Origin: Paenibacillus kyungheensis
GTDB taxonomy: Bacteria > Bacillota > Bacilli > Paenibacillales > Paenibacillaceae
Direction: 5' to 3'
DNA: 64,000 nt
Assembly (NCBI RefSeq): GCF_028606985.1
Contig: NZ_CP117416.1
Span: 782,001-846,000, forward strand
Part shown: positions 34,692 to 43,847 of the stretch, piece after piece
Layout of the letters: every line of letters begins with the position of its first letter
How positions within the stretch are numbered: the first letter of the stretch is position 1
Translations under genes and position numbers: made by a program
The notes under the pieces: model-generated
Database searches by the model: none
What the model saw: only the letters and a program-made list of their open reading frames with translations
Told to the model about the DNA's origin: nothing

Positions 34692-34727
34692 TAAAAAGCT
34701 TCTCCCTATAAAAGGAGAAGCTTTTTT
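34692..34727 (+). terminator. Hairpin terminator after the TIR operon
   Basis: AAAAGCTTCTCC pairs with GGAGAAGCTTTT around a CTATAAAA loop, followed by T residues; converges with the SnoaL lipoprotein gene and may serve both strands. Confidence 0.85.
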
Positions 34728-34770
34728 AATTTCTATTATAGATAAAGATCATAGGGAAACAGTTATATTT

Positions 34771-35784
34771 TTAAAACATACCATTTTCATTCACTGTTTT
34801 GGCAGGGACGTCTTGAGAAAGCATCCACATTTCAGCAATTTCATTGTTTTCTACGCGGAAGATTTGGACTACAGATTGACCGGCATCGTCAGCGTTCTTT
34901 TTCATCTGACTTTGGATCAATACAAGGTCCCCTTCTGCAACCATATTAACTACAGTAGCAGTGCTATCTGGGTTAGCGCGGAATTGAGCAAGATAGTTGT
35001 TCACTAATGGTTCAATACCGTCTTTCATTTTCACATTATGTTGAACCAATGATTCACTCACAACGCCTGAAGCTGCGTCCGTATTATGCTCTACAAAAAA
35101 GCTGTTAAAGAAGTTGCTTACAAATTGAGCATTAGAAGCTACGACTGCTTTATCGGTAGCAGCAACATCTGCGCTAGTAGACGCACTTGGTAGTAGGTTT
35201 TGGATCATACTAGAAGCACCTGTTACCGGTTGAACCGTATTCCAGTGCTCTACAATTTTACCGTCAGTTACACGGAAAATGTCTACAGCCGCTTGACCGG
35301 GATCATCTGGATTAGCCATTGGGTAGTTCATGACAGCAACTAGATCATTTTGACCGATCATACCTTTGACATTGACTTTGTAATCAGGGTTCGCTTTGAT
35401 AAAGGAAGCGATATACGTTTTGAACGCTTCTTTACCTGTAGCAATCATAGGATCATGTTCTTTGTAATCATCTGCAAGATACATATCTATTTTATCGGTC
35501 TGATGCCCATTGAATACATCTTGATACATACTCGCAACAACTTTTTTGTTTGCTACGATTTTAGCATTTTGAGCAGAAGCTGACTCTGTGCTAGCCGGAT
35601 CAGTAGAAGTACTACCTTCTGTCGGTGTCGTTGCTTCTGGATTGGTAGCTGATGGATTACCTGTGCCTGTATTTTCAGTAGTAGGCGTGGTTGCAGGTTG
35701 ATTTGTCGTACTGGAATTACTGTTACATGCTGCAAGAGCAGACATTAACAAAATACTGGTTAGGATTAAACTGATTTTTTTCAT
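34771..35784 (-). CDS. Lipoprotein with two SnoaL-like domains
   Basis: A 337-residue exported protein. Signal peptide with lipobox ALAAC, then a Thr/Pro/Ser-rich linker (about 25-75) and two NTF2/SnoaL-like repeats (about 85-185 and 210-330): each has the MYQDVFNGH/FNSFFVEHN helix, the long central helix and the DIFRVTDGKIVEHWNT / QIFRVENNEIAEMWML strand pair. SnoaL domains bind hydrophobic ligands or catalyse cyclisations; the tandem arrangement as a lipoprotein is uncommon. AAGGAG is seven bases before the second ATG, chosen here. Monocistronic; substrate unknown. Confidence 0.82.
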   Translation of the reverse strand: MKKISLILTSILLMSALAACNSNSSTTNQPATTPTTENTGTGNPSATNPEATTPTEGSTSTDPASTESASAQNAKIVANKKVVASMYQDVFNGHQTDKIDMYLADDYKEHDPMIATGKEAFKTYIASFIKANPDYKVNVKGMIGQNDLVAVMNYPMANPDDPGQAAVDIFRVTDGKIVEHWNTVQPVTGASSMIQNLLPSASTSADVAATDKAVVASNAQFVSNFFNSFFVEHNTDAASGVVSESLVQHNVKMKDGIEPLVNNYLAQFRANPDSTATVVNMVAEGDLVLIQSQMKKNADDAGQSVVQIFRVENNEIAEMWMLSQDVPAKTVNENGMF

Positions 35785-36003
35785 CATAAAACTCCTTTGT
35801 CATAAATAGTGAAGAATCGTTTGCTTAGCAAACATCACTTTTAGCATATGCTAGTAGAATGCGACACATTCAATTAGAATAGATTTTTGCGAAGTCAAAG
35901 ACCTATTCGGTAGAATGGTGTCCTTTTTCTATTACCCATAGTTATCTATGATATCCCTAAAATGACAAAATCGACAACTTTCACGATTGATCCAAAACAG
36001 TAA

Positions 36004-36033
36004 AAACCGTCTCCCTATACTAGCAAAGACGGT
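36004..36033 (-). terminator. Hairpin terminator of the lipoprotein gene at 36070
   Basis: ACCGTCT pairs with AGACGGT around CCCTATACTAGCAA; the T5 tract is on the - strand. Confidence 0.7.
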
Positions 36034-36069
36034 CAGATCACAGGTTATGTTGCACTTTTGGCGGAAGTT

Positions 36070-37077
36070 CTATAATTCCAGAGGAGCAACTTGTGCTCGG
36101 TATGCTTCTAGCTTGGATGTCAGTTTGTAATTAGATTGTGCTGCCAAATCCATCAATCCATGCAGGTCACTAAGAAGTGTACTAGACGGATAATCTTCTG
36201 CGGTATCCGTATCATTTAACAAATCGAGATACTGCTTTTTGGCATCAGGATCGATAGTTTTGGACGTGCTATCAAATAGGGGAGTGTTGTCTGCACCATA
36301 GAATACCGTATAAACAGCATAACTATAATTTTGTTGAATAACCGATAGGCGATTAGAATGAGGATATTTTAAAATAAATTGCTCCATATCCAGTGTGCGT
36401 ACTAATAACTTATCCCAACCGATCACAAGCCCTGCATCCATCAACGCTGGTTCATCTGACTCTTCAGCCATAATATCTACATAATCATTAATATCTTTGG
36501 TGACATAGTCGTCATACGCATCATACTGATCATAGTCGATAATAGGCATGTAATAGCCTTCGACATTGATAATTTGATAACCGCTATTTTTAGTGTTGGA
36601 CAGTAACTTTTTAAGCGCTGGATCGGTAGTGCGTTTGATCATATCTTCTACTTTTTCATCACCATATACACCGGTTGAAGCATACATATTCATTAATTTC
36701 TTTTGGATCGATTCGGTATATTGATCTGTCCAAGCATCCAGATATTTATTTTGAGCATTTTCCAAAGTTAGAACCAGTAAAGTACCAGTGGAAGGAGTCA
36801 CTTTTTTAATATTCTTTTTGAGGTAAGAGACTGCTTGAGGAAGTTTGGAACTGCTTGTTAGCATTTTTTTGAAATGAGCAACAGTGATTGTAGATGAAGC
36901 AGGTGTTGATGCCTGGCTAGTGGTACTTTTTTGAGCGGGAGCTGCAAGTTCAGCCGTGCTTTCAAATGAAGAATTAACTGTAGGGAGCGCAGATGTCTGT
37001 TGTTGACTACATCCTAGCGTCTGCAAAACAAGCAATGTGCTCACAGCAGATATAGTGATCGGATTGGATAATTTCAT
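36070..37077 (-). CDS. Lipoprotein of unknown function
   Basis: A 335-residue exported protein with a lipoprotein signal peptide (lipobox LQTLGC, cysteine at about residue 23), a Ser/Thr-rich linker (about 24-65) and a mostly helical acidic body (for example YDQYDAYDDYVTKDINDYVDI). No catalytic motif or known domain recognised. It is divergent from the Fur-box-controlled iron operon, 267 bases away, and has its own terminator. It may be a substrate-independent envelope protein; its involvement in iron uptake is possible only by proximity. Confidence 0.72.
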   Translation of the reverse strand: MKLSNPITISAVSTLLVLQTLGCSQQQTSALPTVNSSFESTAELAAPAQKSTTSQASTPASSTITVAHFKKMLTSSSKLPQAVSYLKKNIKKVTPSTGTLLVLTLENAQNKYLDAWTDQYTESIQKKLMNMYASTGVYGDEKVEDMIKRTTDPALKKLLSNTKNSGYQIINVEGYYMPIIDYDQYDAYDDYVTKDINDYVDIMAEESDEPALMDAGLVIGWDKLLVRTLDMEQFILKYPHSNRLSVIQQNYSYAVYTVFYGADNTPLFDSTSKTIDPDAKKQYLDLLNDTDTAEDYPSSTLLSDLHGLMDLAAQSNYKLTSKLEAYRAQVAPLEL

Positions 37078-37266
37078 TAATGATCATTCTCCTCGATAGA
37101 AAAATATAAATACATATCCACATCAGATTCAACAAAATAACGATACCAAAGCTTTATGTATATCCCTACCCTTGCTCATCTGAGGTGAATCGAAAGTAAA
37201 TACAATGTCATTTTTGCTCGCGATTAAGATCATAGAAAGATGTAAAAGTATGAAATGGATTGTAAT

Positions 37267-37281
37267 TGATAATGATTATCA
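37267..37281. promoter_or_regulatory. Fur box upstream of the iron uptake operon
   Basis: TGATAATGATTATCA, an exact 7-1-7 Bacillus Fur box (inverted TGATAAT around one base), 64 bases before the AraC-lipoprotein start. Indicates repression by Fur when iron is plentiful; it could also affect the divergent lipoprotein. Confidence 0.85.
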
Positions 37282-37344
37282 TTAAAATAGAAAGAAGTAT
37301 AGATGGGTATTCAAGTAGAATAGGTTTGTTCAAAGGGGTTAATC

Positions 37345-39279
37345 ATGAATCTAGATCATTATATCAAGCTGTGGAATCAAGCTTCTATTCAAGTCATGGA
37401 TGTTCAGCATCATGTACTGACAGCTAAGCAATTATCGCTACCATATTATGTACCGGAAAACGGATTTTTATATACTGTTCGTGGGAATGCGTTGATTACG
37501 ATCAATGATAACACATACACAACAGAACGATTTCATATTATTCATAGTGGAAAAGAAAGTATCTTTCAAATTGAAGTATATGACGAGTTATTAGAATACT
37601 ATCTGATATTATATCAACCACAATTATTCACCTCCAATTCATCTGCCCGCTCGTTATTAGAGCATCATTCGGTATTAGATACTGCTTATGAACTTAAACC
37701 ACATCATCCTATTCTGTTGCACGATAAAATCAAACAATTGCACCAAGCATGGACATATGTTCATCCATTACAACAATTGCAAGTCCGTACTTCTTTTTTG
37801 CAAATCGTATATGACATTTTGGAACAGTTACAGACCGTAGGTCACCAGCACAAAACTACAGATCTTGTCTCGCAAGCTATTCGTTATATTCACGAGCATT
37901 ATGAACTTCCGCTTACGATTGATTCGCTGGCTACTATATTAGAATGCAGTCCACGTCATTTAGCCCGATTATTCCGCAATAGTGATATTGGTCAAAGTCC
38001 ATCGGATTATCTGATTCAGTTTCGCATGCAAAAAGCGAGTGAACTGCTGACTCAGACAGAGCTAACCTTACAAGATATTGCGATTAATGTGGGCTATCAA
38101 GATGGATATTATTTTAGTCGTATGTTCAAAAAGTATATGGGCTTGTCTCCGATACGATATCGTCAACAACATCGCCAGAACGTACAAAGTCTCAATATGA
38201 CATCCAACATGTCCGATTTCTCTATTGTTGGGTTAGATGGACACCGCTATAGTGATAATGATTCTCAAAACATTATAGTAAGTGGAGGTTCTTTAATGAT
38301 GCATAATCCGATAAGACGTTCAGCAGTGTTGATGCTGCTTCTGAGTTTTACTCTTTTACTAGGTGCTTGTTCAGCTCCCGCTTCTTCAACAAGTCAGACC
38401 GCTTCAAGTAAACAAAGTGCAAGTGAAGAAAATGCGACGCAAAGCTCTACACGCACGATCACTCATGATCTTGGCAGTACTGAAGTGCCTGATCAACCGA
38501 AGCGTATTGTTGTATTAGAGCAAGGATTTACCCAGACTGTGGCAGAACTACAAGTCAAACCTGTCGGTGTAGCAGATGATAATAAACCTGAACGGTTCCC
38601 GCAAGACACGCTAGCTTATATTGAAGGATATACATCTGTAGGTACACGCTCGGAACCGAATTTGGAAGTGATACGTACCCTTGAGCCGGACCTGATTATT
38701 GCAGATACAAGTCGTCATAGCAATGTATATGAAGAATTATCAGCGATTGCACCTACAATTGTTTTCAAAAATGATACAGCAAATTACTCTGATATTATAA
38801 ATTCTACTCAGGCGATCGGTGAAGCTTTGGGCAAAGTAGATGAGACAACAGCGATGCTAGCAGAACATCAACAACAATTGGACAATGTAAAGCAAACGAT
38901 TAACAGCAATCAATCTGTGCTTATTATTGCGGCTGATGAAGAAGCAAGCAATTCGTTCCAAGTACGGACAGATCAAGCATTTCATACTTCATTTCTTCAA
39001 GCGTTAGGTCTGAATTATGCTTTGACCGATGCAGAAGAAGTAAGTCAACTAATGACTACAGAACAATTATTAGCGATCGATCCTGATCAACTACTCATTT
39101 TGATTAATGAAGATGATCCCTCTGTATTAGCAGGGCAAAAAGACAATCTACTCTGGAATCAATTAAAAGCTGTGCAAACAGGCAAAGCGCATGAAGTTGA
39201 ATTAGCCAAATGGTCCAGACAACGCAGTATCCCGGCATTGAACCATATTATGAGTGAAGCGACTACTTATTTTAAATGA
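37345..39279 (+). CDS. AraC-family regulator fused in frame to a siderophore-binding lipoprotein
   Basis: One 644-residue reading frame. Residues 1-165: cupin-like sensor; ~170-275: two AraC HTH motifs (LTIDSLATILECSPRHLARLFR, DIAINVGYQDGYYFSRMFKKYMGLSPIRYR, partly quoted). From Met318 it continues as MMHNPIRRS..., a complete lipoprotein signal with lipobox LLGAC (Cys342), a Ser/Thr linker and an ABC-type metal-siderophore binding domain (~375-644; RIVVLEQGF, PDLIIADTS). Unlike Btr-type regulators, which fuse AraC to a binding domain lacking a signal, this one contains an export signal in the middle. GTGGAGG at the right distance before 38296 allows separate translation of the lipoprotein. 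The stop overlaps the first permease. Confidence 0.85.
   Translation: MNLDHYIKLWNQASIQVMDVQHHVLTAKQLSLPYYVPENGFLYTVRGNALITINDNTYTTERFHIIHSGKESIFQIEVYDELLEYYLILYQPQLFTSNSSARSLLEHHSVLDTAYELKPHHPILLHDKIKQLHQAWTYVHPLQQLQVRTSFLQIVYDILEQLQTVGHQHKTTDLVSQAIRYIHEHYELPLTIDSLATILECSPRHLARLFRNSDIGQSPSDYLIQFRMQKASELLTQTELTLQDIAINVGYQDGYYFSRMFKKYMGLSPIRYRQQHRQNVQSLNMTSNMSDFSIVGLDGHRYSDNDSQNIIVSGGSLMMHNPIRRSAVLMLLLSFTLLLGACSAPASSTSQTASSKQSASEENATQSSTRTITHDLGSTEVPDQPKRIVVLEQGFTQTVAELQVKPVGVADDNKPERFPQDTLAYIEGYTSVGTRSEPNLEVIRTLEPDLIIADTSRHSNVYEELSAIAPTIVFKNDTANYSDIINSTQAIGEALGKVDETTAMLAEHQQQLDNVKQTINSNQSVLIIAADEEASNSFQVRTDQAFHTSFLQALGLNYALTDAEEVSQLMTTEQLLAIDPDQLLILINEDDPSVLAGQKDNLLWNQLKAVQTGKAHEVELAKWSRQRSIPALNHIMSEATTYFK
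38282..38301 (+). promoter_or_regulatory. Internal ribosome binding site and start codons inside the AraC-lipoprotein frame
   Basis: GTGGAGG (38282-38288), seven bases, then ATGATG (38296-38301). The ATGs are in frame and begin exactly at the lipoprotein signal peptide, so the binding protein can be made on its own from 38296 to 39279. Confidence 0.7.
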
Positions 39280-40271
39280 TCAACAAGCTGATCTTAGCAG
39301 TAGGGAGTCTAGCAATCTTGATCACGTTGTTGATGCTCTCGCTAATGATAGGTTCGTCCTGGATTTCTTTACCGACAGTGATCGATTATGTATTTCATTA
39401 TTCTACGACAGTCAAAGAACATATTATTTTGCATATTTTACGAATACCGCGCGCAATAGCGGTGATACTAATTGGTGCTAATCTCAGTATTGCTGGCTGT
39501 ATTATGCAAGCTTTGACCCGTAATCCATTAGCTTCTCCTAGTATATTTGGAATTAATGCAGGCGCTTCTTTTATGATCGTCTTGTGTACGATTGTTTTAC
39601 CTGCTGTCAATGGATGGATTCTAGCAGGAGCAGGTTTTGCAGGTGGATTGCTAACAGTGATGATTGTATTAATAATGAGTGTTGCGATTCGCGGAGGCAA
39701 AGTTGAAGTCCGTATGGCATTAATCGGTGTGGTTATTCAAGCATTACTATCTTCGTTTACACAGGGATTGTTAATCTTTAATGAAGAATCGGCTAGCAAA
39801 ATATTGTTCTGGCTTGCCGGATCAGCAGCAGGAGTCAAATGGGACGAACTCAGATTATTAGCGATCGTAAGCATTATTGGCTTGATCATGGCTATAGGTC
39901 TTAGCCGTTCGTTATCTCTGATTAGTCTAGGTGAAGATATCGCACGCGGACTCGGTCAGAAAATATGGACAGTACGTGTGGTTGGTAGTGTGATCGTTAT
40001 TTTGTTAGCAGGCATATCGGTTTCTGTTGTTGGACCGATTGGGTTTGTCGGATTAATCGTACCGCATATTACACGTTATCTTATCGGAACAGATTATCGA
40101 TTGTTGATTCCTTTTGCCGGAGTGTTTGGAGCTATTTTATTAACGCTTGCAGATATCGGTTCTCGGTTTGTACATTTTCCAGCAGAGACGCCTGTAGGGA
40201 TCATAACAGCTCTAATTGGTGCGCCTTATTTTGTGTATTTAGCTAGACGGCAGAGCAGGAGTTCATTATGA
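39276..40271 (+). CDS. Iron-siderophore ABC transporter permease (FecCD family), first
   Basis: A 331-residue FecCD permease with about nine to ten membrane helices. The family blocks RIPRAIAVILIGANLSIAGCIMQALTRNPLASPSIFGINAGAS (partly) and GPIGFVGLIVPHITRYLIGTDYR are unmistakable. Starts with the ATGA overlap of the upstream lipoprotein stop, ends with the ATGA overlap of the second permease. It forms the membrane channel for the siderophore bound by the upstream lipoprotein. No ATPase gene follows, so the ATP-binding subunit must be encoded elsewhere, as for several Bacillus siderophore systems that share one ATPase. Confidence 0.94.
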   Translation: MINKLILAVGSLAILITLLMLSLMIGSSWISLPTVIDYVFHYSTTVKEHIILHILRIPRAIAVILIGANLSIAGCIMQALTRNPLASPSIFGINAGASFMIVLCTIVLPAVNGWILAGAGFAGGLLTVMIVLIMSVAIRGGKVEVRMALIGVVIQALLSSFTQGLLIFNEESASKILFWLAGSAAGVKWDELRLLAIVSIIGLIMAIGLSRSLSLISLGEDIARGLGQKIWTVRVVGSVIVILLAGISVSVVGPIGFVGLIVPHITRYLIGTDYRLLIPFAGVFGAILLTLADIGSRFVHFPAETPVGIITALIGAPYFVYLARRQSRSSL

Positions 40272-41287
40272 TTCATTCTATCGGGAAAAAGCGGAATGGT
40301 ATGATCATGATCGGGCTTATTGTGACTACTTTTGTTTTGATTATGATAAGTATTCAAGTAGGTGCTGTCGATATAAGCTGGCAAGATATCGGCAGAGCAT
40401 TTACACAGTATGGAGATGCTGATCTAGCCTATATTATTTTTCATTATCGATTGCCTCGCATTATACTGGCGATCTTAGTAGGTAGCGGGCTTGCAGTGTC
40501 TGGTCTGGTGGCACAAAGCATTTTGCGTAATCCTTTAGCCGCTCCTGATACACTAGGAATTTCCGCAGGAGCTGCTTTAGGAGCGGTCTGTACTTTACTT
40601 CTTTTGCCTGTAGATATACAGAGTACATGGCTGACATCGCTAACAGCTTTTGTCGGTGGAGCTCTCGGGGCTTTTTGTGTATATCTATTATCTTATCGAA
40701 ATGGAGTCGATCCTCTTCGGCTGGCATTGGTCGGAATTGCGGTGAGTGCTTGTGGAAGCACACTGGTACAATTACTGATTACACAATCGTCTGCGAATAC
40801 GAATACCGTTCTTTTATGGTTAAATGGTTCGTTATGGGGACGTAATTGGGAGCAGGTGATACAATTAGCACTTATTATTCTGATTATTGTACCTATTGTC
40901 TGGATATTAGCAAAATCTATTGATATTTTCGGATTAAGCGAAGAATCTTCCAAAGGGTTAGGATTACGCATAGAGTGGATGCGTGCTATATTGCTGTTAC
41001 TGACAGTGATATTAGCCAGTGGTTCGGTAGCGGTTGTAGGTATGGTAGGCTTTGTAGGTCTGGTGAGCCCTCATATTGCAAGGCGCTTGGTATCTGGTGG
41101 TCATCGTTATTTTGTGCCAGTAGCAGCACTGGTAGGGGCGATCATGATGTTACTAGCAGATGTGATTGGACGTGTTCTGGCGCCACCTCTGGAGTTCCCT
41201 GTAGGCTTGGTTACTTCGGTCATTGGAGCACCGTATTTTTTATTTTTATTATGGCGTGAGTACAAAAGCAAAAACCGTACAGGATGA
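40268..41287 (+). CDS. Iron-siderophore ABC transporter permease (FecCD family), second
   Basis: A 339-residue FecCD permease, partner of the preceding gene. RLPRIILAILVGSGLAVSGL, the RNPLAAPDTLGISAGA block and GMVGFVGLVSPHIARRLV are all conserved. ATGA overlap with the first permease shows translational coupling. The hairpin terminator begins within its last codons (41271), so the operon ends here without an ATPase gene. Heterodimer with the first permease is expected. Confidence 0.94.
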   Translation: MIHSIGKKRNGMIMIGLIVTTFVLIMISIQVGAVDISWQDIGRAFTQYGDADLAYIIFHYRLPRIILAILVGSGLAVSGLVAQSILRNPLAAPDTLGISAGAALGAVCTLLLLPVDIQSTWLTSLTAFVGGALGAFCVYLLSYRNGVDPLRLALVGIAVSACGSTLVQLLITQSSANTNTVLLWLNGSLWGRNWEQVIQLALIILIIVPIVWILAKSIDIFGLSEESSKGLGLRIEWMRAILLLLTVILASGSVAVVGMVGFVGLVSPHIARRLVSGGHRYFVPVAALVGAIMMLLADVIGRVLAPPLEFPVGLVTSVIGAPYFLFLLWREYKSKNRTG

Positions 41288-41310
41288 AGTTAGATCTGTG
41301 CGGTTTTTTG
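41271..41310 (+). terminator. Hairpin terminator overlapping the end of the second permease gene
   Basis: AAAACCGTACAG (41271-41282) pairs with CTGTGCGGTTTT (one G-U), T-run follows; the 5' arm lies in the final codons before the stop at 41287. Confidence 0.8.
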
Positions 41311-41325
41311 GCGTTTCTTTTACGA

Positions 41326-42060
41326 TTACAGCGATTGTTTGATTGATAAGGAAGAAGGCAAACGTTGTTCTGCATGCTGAATAGCATCTTGCATAGCTTG
41401 ATACGGATCGGTGATCATCGCACCATGACCTACAGCAAGTAAACTTGGTTGTAATGCTACTAATTTGCGAGCACTTTGTAGAGATCGTTCTTTGCTCCAT
41501 GTCGCCAGAGCAGGGAAAGGGAATGTCAGACGTACTGAACCTGCCACAGCAATCCCACCTCTAGTCTGCAAAGCATCACCAGCGATTAAAGATTGATCTC
41601 TAGTGTCCCACAGCGAAATAGAGCCTGGCGTATGACCCGGTGTGGCGATGACTTGAAGAGAACCTATTCGATCCCCTTCATGGAGCAAAACAGAAGGGCG
41701 AGTTTGTAGACGCTTGGGAACACTGCCTTTGATCTTAGTCTGAGGTTCATCTGCATCCAAGCTCATATCACCAATCATTAAGCGTGCATCTCGCTGTGAT
41801 ACATAGACAGGTACATCAGGATAAAGCTGATGTAATGTATCTAATGAACCGACATGGTCATCATGGATATGAGTTAGAACGATAGCGCCTAACGGTTTGC
41901 CGATCTGAGAAATCGCGTGCTGAATACCTTTATAACTATTTGGCAATGCTGCATCAATTAAAGTCACACTGGACTCTTCTTCGACGATATAACAATTTAC
42001 GGGAAATATGCGTGGTAAAAAAATAAGTTGATGTAAGTTGTTCTTGCTAATTATTTTCAT
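41326..42060 (-). CDS. Metallo-beta-lactamase-fold hydrolase
   Basis: A 244-residue MBL-fold protein. LTHIHDDHVGS is the HxHxDH zinc motif, followed by TPGHTPGSISLWD and the second-metal DALQTRGG Asp and the later VGHGAMI His. This group comprises glyoxalase II-like thioesterases, lactonases and generic hydrolases. ATG at 42060 follows AGAGG; an upstream in-frame GTG at 42069 is part of the ribosome binding site region. Upstream on the same strand lies a TetR regulator gene separated by a terminator hairpin, so co-transcription is doubtful. Substrate unknown. Confidence 0.88.
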   Translation of the reverse strand: MKIISKNNLHQLIFLPRIFPVNCYIVEEESSVTLIDAALPNSYKGIQHAISQIGKPLGAIVLTHIHDDHVGSLDTLHQLYPDVPVYVSQRDARLMIGDMSLDADEPQTKIKGSVPKRLQTRPSVLLHEGDRIGSLQVIATPGHTPGSISLWDTRDQSLIAGDALQTRGGIAVAGSVRLTFPFPALATWSKERSLQSARKLVALQPSLLAVGHGAMITDPYQAMQDAIQHAEQRLPSSLSIKQSL

Positions 42061-42208
42061 ATCAATCACCTCTTGGTTACACTATAAACTAATTGTATTA
42101 GTTTAATCAATAACTATATTCATTTTTCTGAAAAAATTATAAGTCTTTTGTAAAAGAAAGAGGTTTTCTTCACTCATCTAACGTTGATTCTGTTACCAAA
42201 AAGCATAA

Positions 42209-42276
42209 AAAATACACCACTCTACAGCCAGAAGTAACATATTTAAACGTTACGATCTCTGTACAAGTGGTGTATT
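42209..42276 (-). terminator. Hairpin terminator between the TetR and MBL genes
   Basis: AAATACACCACT (from about 42211) pairs with AGTGGTGTATTT (to 42275), with inner CTACAG/CTGTAC pairing; on the - strand T residues follow the stem. Confidence 0.75.
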
Positions 42277-42279
42277 TGC

Positions 42280-42858
42280 TTATTTATGATTGGACTCTAC
42301 CGTATGCAGACCTTGCAGAAAAGTATTAATAATCAATTCAAAACTTTGATTTATATCGACATTCAAGCCAAATCCACCGATACGTTCTAGTGAACTAAAG
42401 CCATGCAAAACACTGCGTAGTCCACGTATCGCATGAATCAAGGCTTCTTCATTCAAATCAAATCCGTTTAATACTTGCATAAATAGTTCCAGCATTTGAT
42501 GTTTGCTATCATTGATCTCTGCATCATCTATATCTGATGTATAGAACGTAGCTTCATATAATCCTGGATGAGCACGAGCAAATTCAAGATAAGCGCGCGA
42601 CATTTCACGTATCGCTTTATCTTCGGATCGTCCTACCGCAGCCCGCATCAATGCGTCTTTGAGTTGATCCAATCCTGTTAATGCCATTTCACGACGTAAT
42701 CCCGGTAATCCGTTCACATGATTATACAAAGAAGGCGAACGAACCCCTAGCTTCTGAGCTAATATCGTAAGTGTCACTTCATTCCATCCACGTTCATCTG
42801 CTAGTTCTGTAGCTGCTTGCAAAATAGAATGAAGACTAAGCCCGGTGCGAGGTGGCAA
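42280..42858 (-). CDS. TetR-family transcriptional regulator (WHG-domain type)
   Basis: A 192-residue regulator. HTH about 10-55: ILQAATELADERGWNEVTL, LAQKLGVRSPSLYNHVNGLPGLRREMALTG (partly). The C-terminal ligand domain with RAYLEFARAHPGLYEATFY is that of the TetR_C_33/WHG group. GGAGG precedes the ATG. The next gene on the strand is the MBL hydrolase, ~220 bases further, beyond a terminator; it may or may not be the target. Effector unknown. Confidence 0.88.
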   Translation of the reverse strand: MPPRTGLSLHSILQAATELADERGWNEVTLTILAQKLGVRSPSLYNHVNGLPGLRREMALTGLDQLKDALMRAAVGRSEDKAIREMSRAYLEFARAHPGLYEATFYTSDIDDAEINDSKHQMLELFMQVLNGFDLNEEALIHAIRGLRSVLHGFSSLERIGGFGLNVDINQSFELIINTFLQGLHTVESNHK

Positions 42859-43030
42859 AGCATAAACCTCCTTTAACTATACCTGTTCGTAGAATATGAA
42901 TAAGATTCGTATATAAGCTAACGATATTCATCAATCTTATTTATTGTAAGCGATAGGTATACCTTTGGCAAAAGAAAATGCAATCTATCTATTTTGCTTT
43001 ATCCAATAATGGATAGACTTGCTGATCTTT

Positions 43031-43699
43031 TTATTTGCGCATAAAAATAAATTTCTGTCCGACTACACCGATCACAAATAACAACAAGCTTACCCATGGA
43101 GCAATCGTAATCACAGGCATCACTTCACGTAAAAAGATTCCCACACCAAAAATCAGTACCAAAATCACCAGATACGTTAAGATAGCGCGTGCATTGATTT
43201 GCATACCTGGCTTTGTCGCATCACTTTGTTCGACAGGCTGATCGGTAAATCTTGTGAGCATCTCAACCAGAGCAATCGAACCTACAGCTACAATAATCAG
43301 AGTCGCTACATTGATCTGCCCGACAATGCCTGAATCGCTAATACTGATTTTGAATAATCCCATTAATGCTTGAATAAGAAATACCCATGTTAACGCTACC
43401 CACGGAATCATCAAGTAATACATCGGCTTGCTCAATTGTTTCTTTTCCGGTAAATTACGAATTAATATATTGCCGTACTCTATCGATTCTTTACCGAATA
43501 ACTGTTTGGCAGTTTTACCTTTTTTCTGCGCTTCTAGCAAATGATGACCCATTTCTAAAAGCAATTCTTCGCCTGCTTCACGATCAATTCGTGCATCCCG
43601 TACATGTACAATAACATCATCATAATAATCCAAATTTTCTGGTTTTAATTGATCCCGTACGACGTTAATATTTTTAACCATTTGGCGTATTGAGCTCAT
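43031..43699 (-). CDS. DUF1129-type membrane protein
   Basis: A 222-residue protein. Soluble N-terminal third (~1-95) with LLLEMGHHLLEAQKKGKTAKQLFGKESIEYGN (partly), the pattern I associate with DUF1129 proteins, then four membrane helices (about 95-118, 132-150, 170-190 and 198-218). The family is widespread in Bacilli, function unknown; members often pair with PadR-like regulators, but none is adjacent here. GGAGG lies upstream of the ATG. Monocistronic as far as visible. Confidence 0.72.
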   Translation of the reverse strand: MSSIRQMVKNINVVRDQLKPENLDYYDDVIVHVRDARIDREAGEELLLEMGHHLLEAQKKGKTAKQLFGKESIEYGNILIRNLPEKKQLSKPMYYLMIPWVALTWVFLIQALMGLFKISISDSGIVGQINVATLIIVAVGSIALVEMLTRFTDQPVEQSDATKPGMQINARAILTYLVILVLIFGVGIFLREVMPVITIAPWVSLLLFVIGVVGQKFIFMRK

Positions 43700-43847
43700 T
43701 ATTCATTCCTCCATTCTCGTTGTTCGAAGCTACTATTTTGCCATACTTTCCTTGCGTTGACAATGATCTAGCGTTAATGATAATATGGTTTCAAGATTAA
43801 AGCATATTAAACTGATCGGAATTGTTTATTTAAGAGGAGGAATCATC

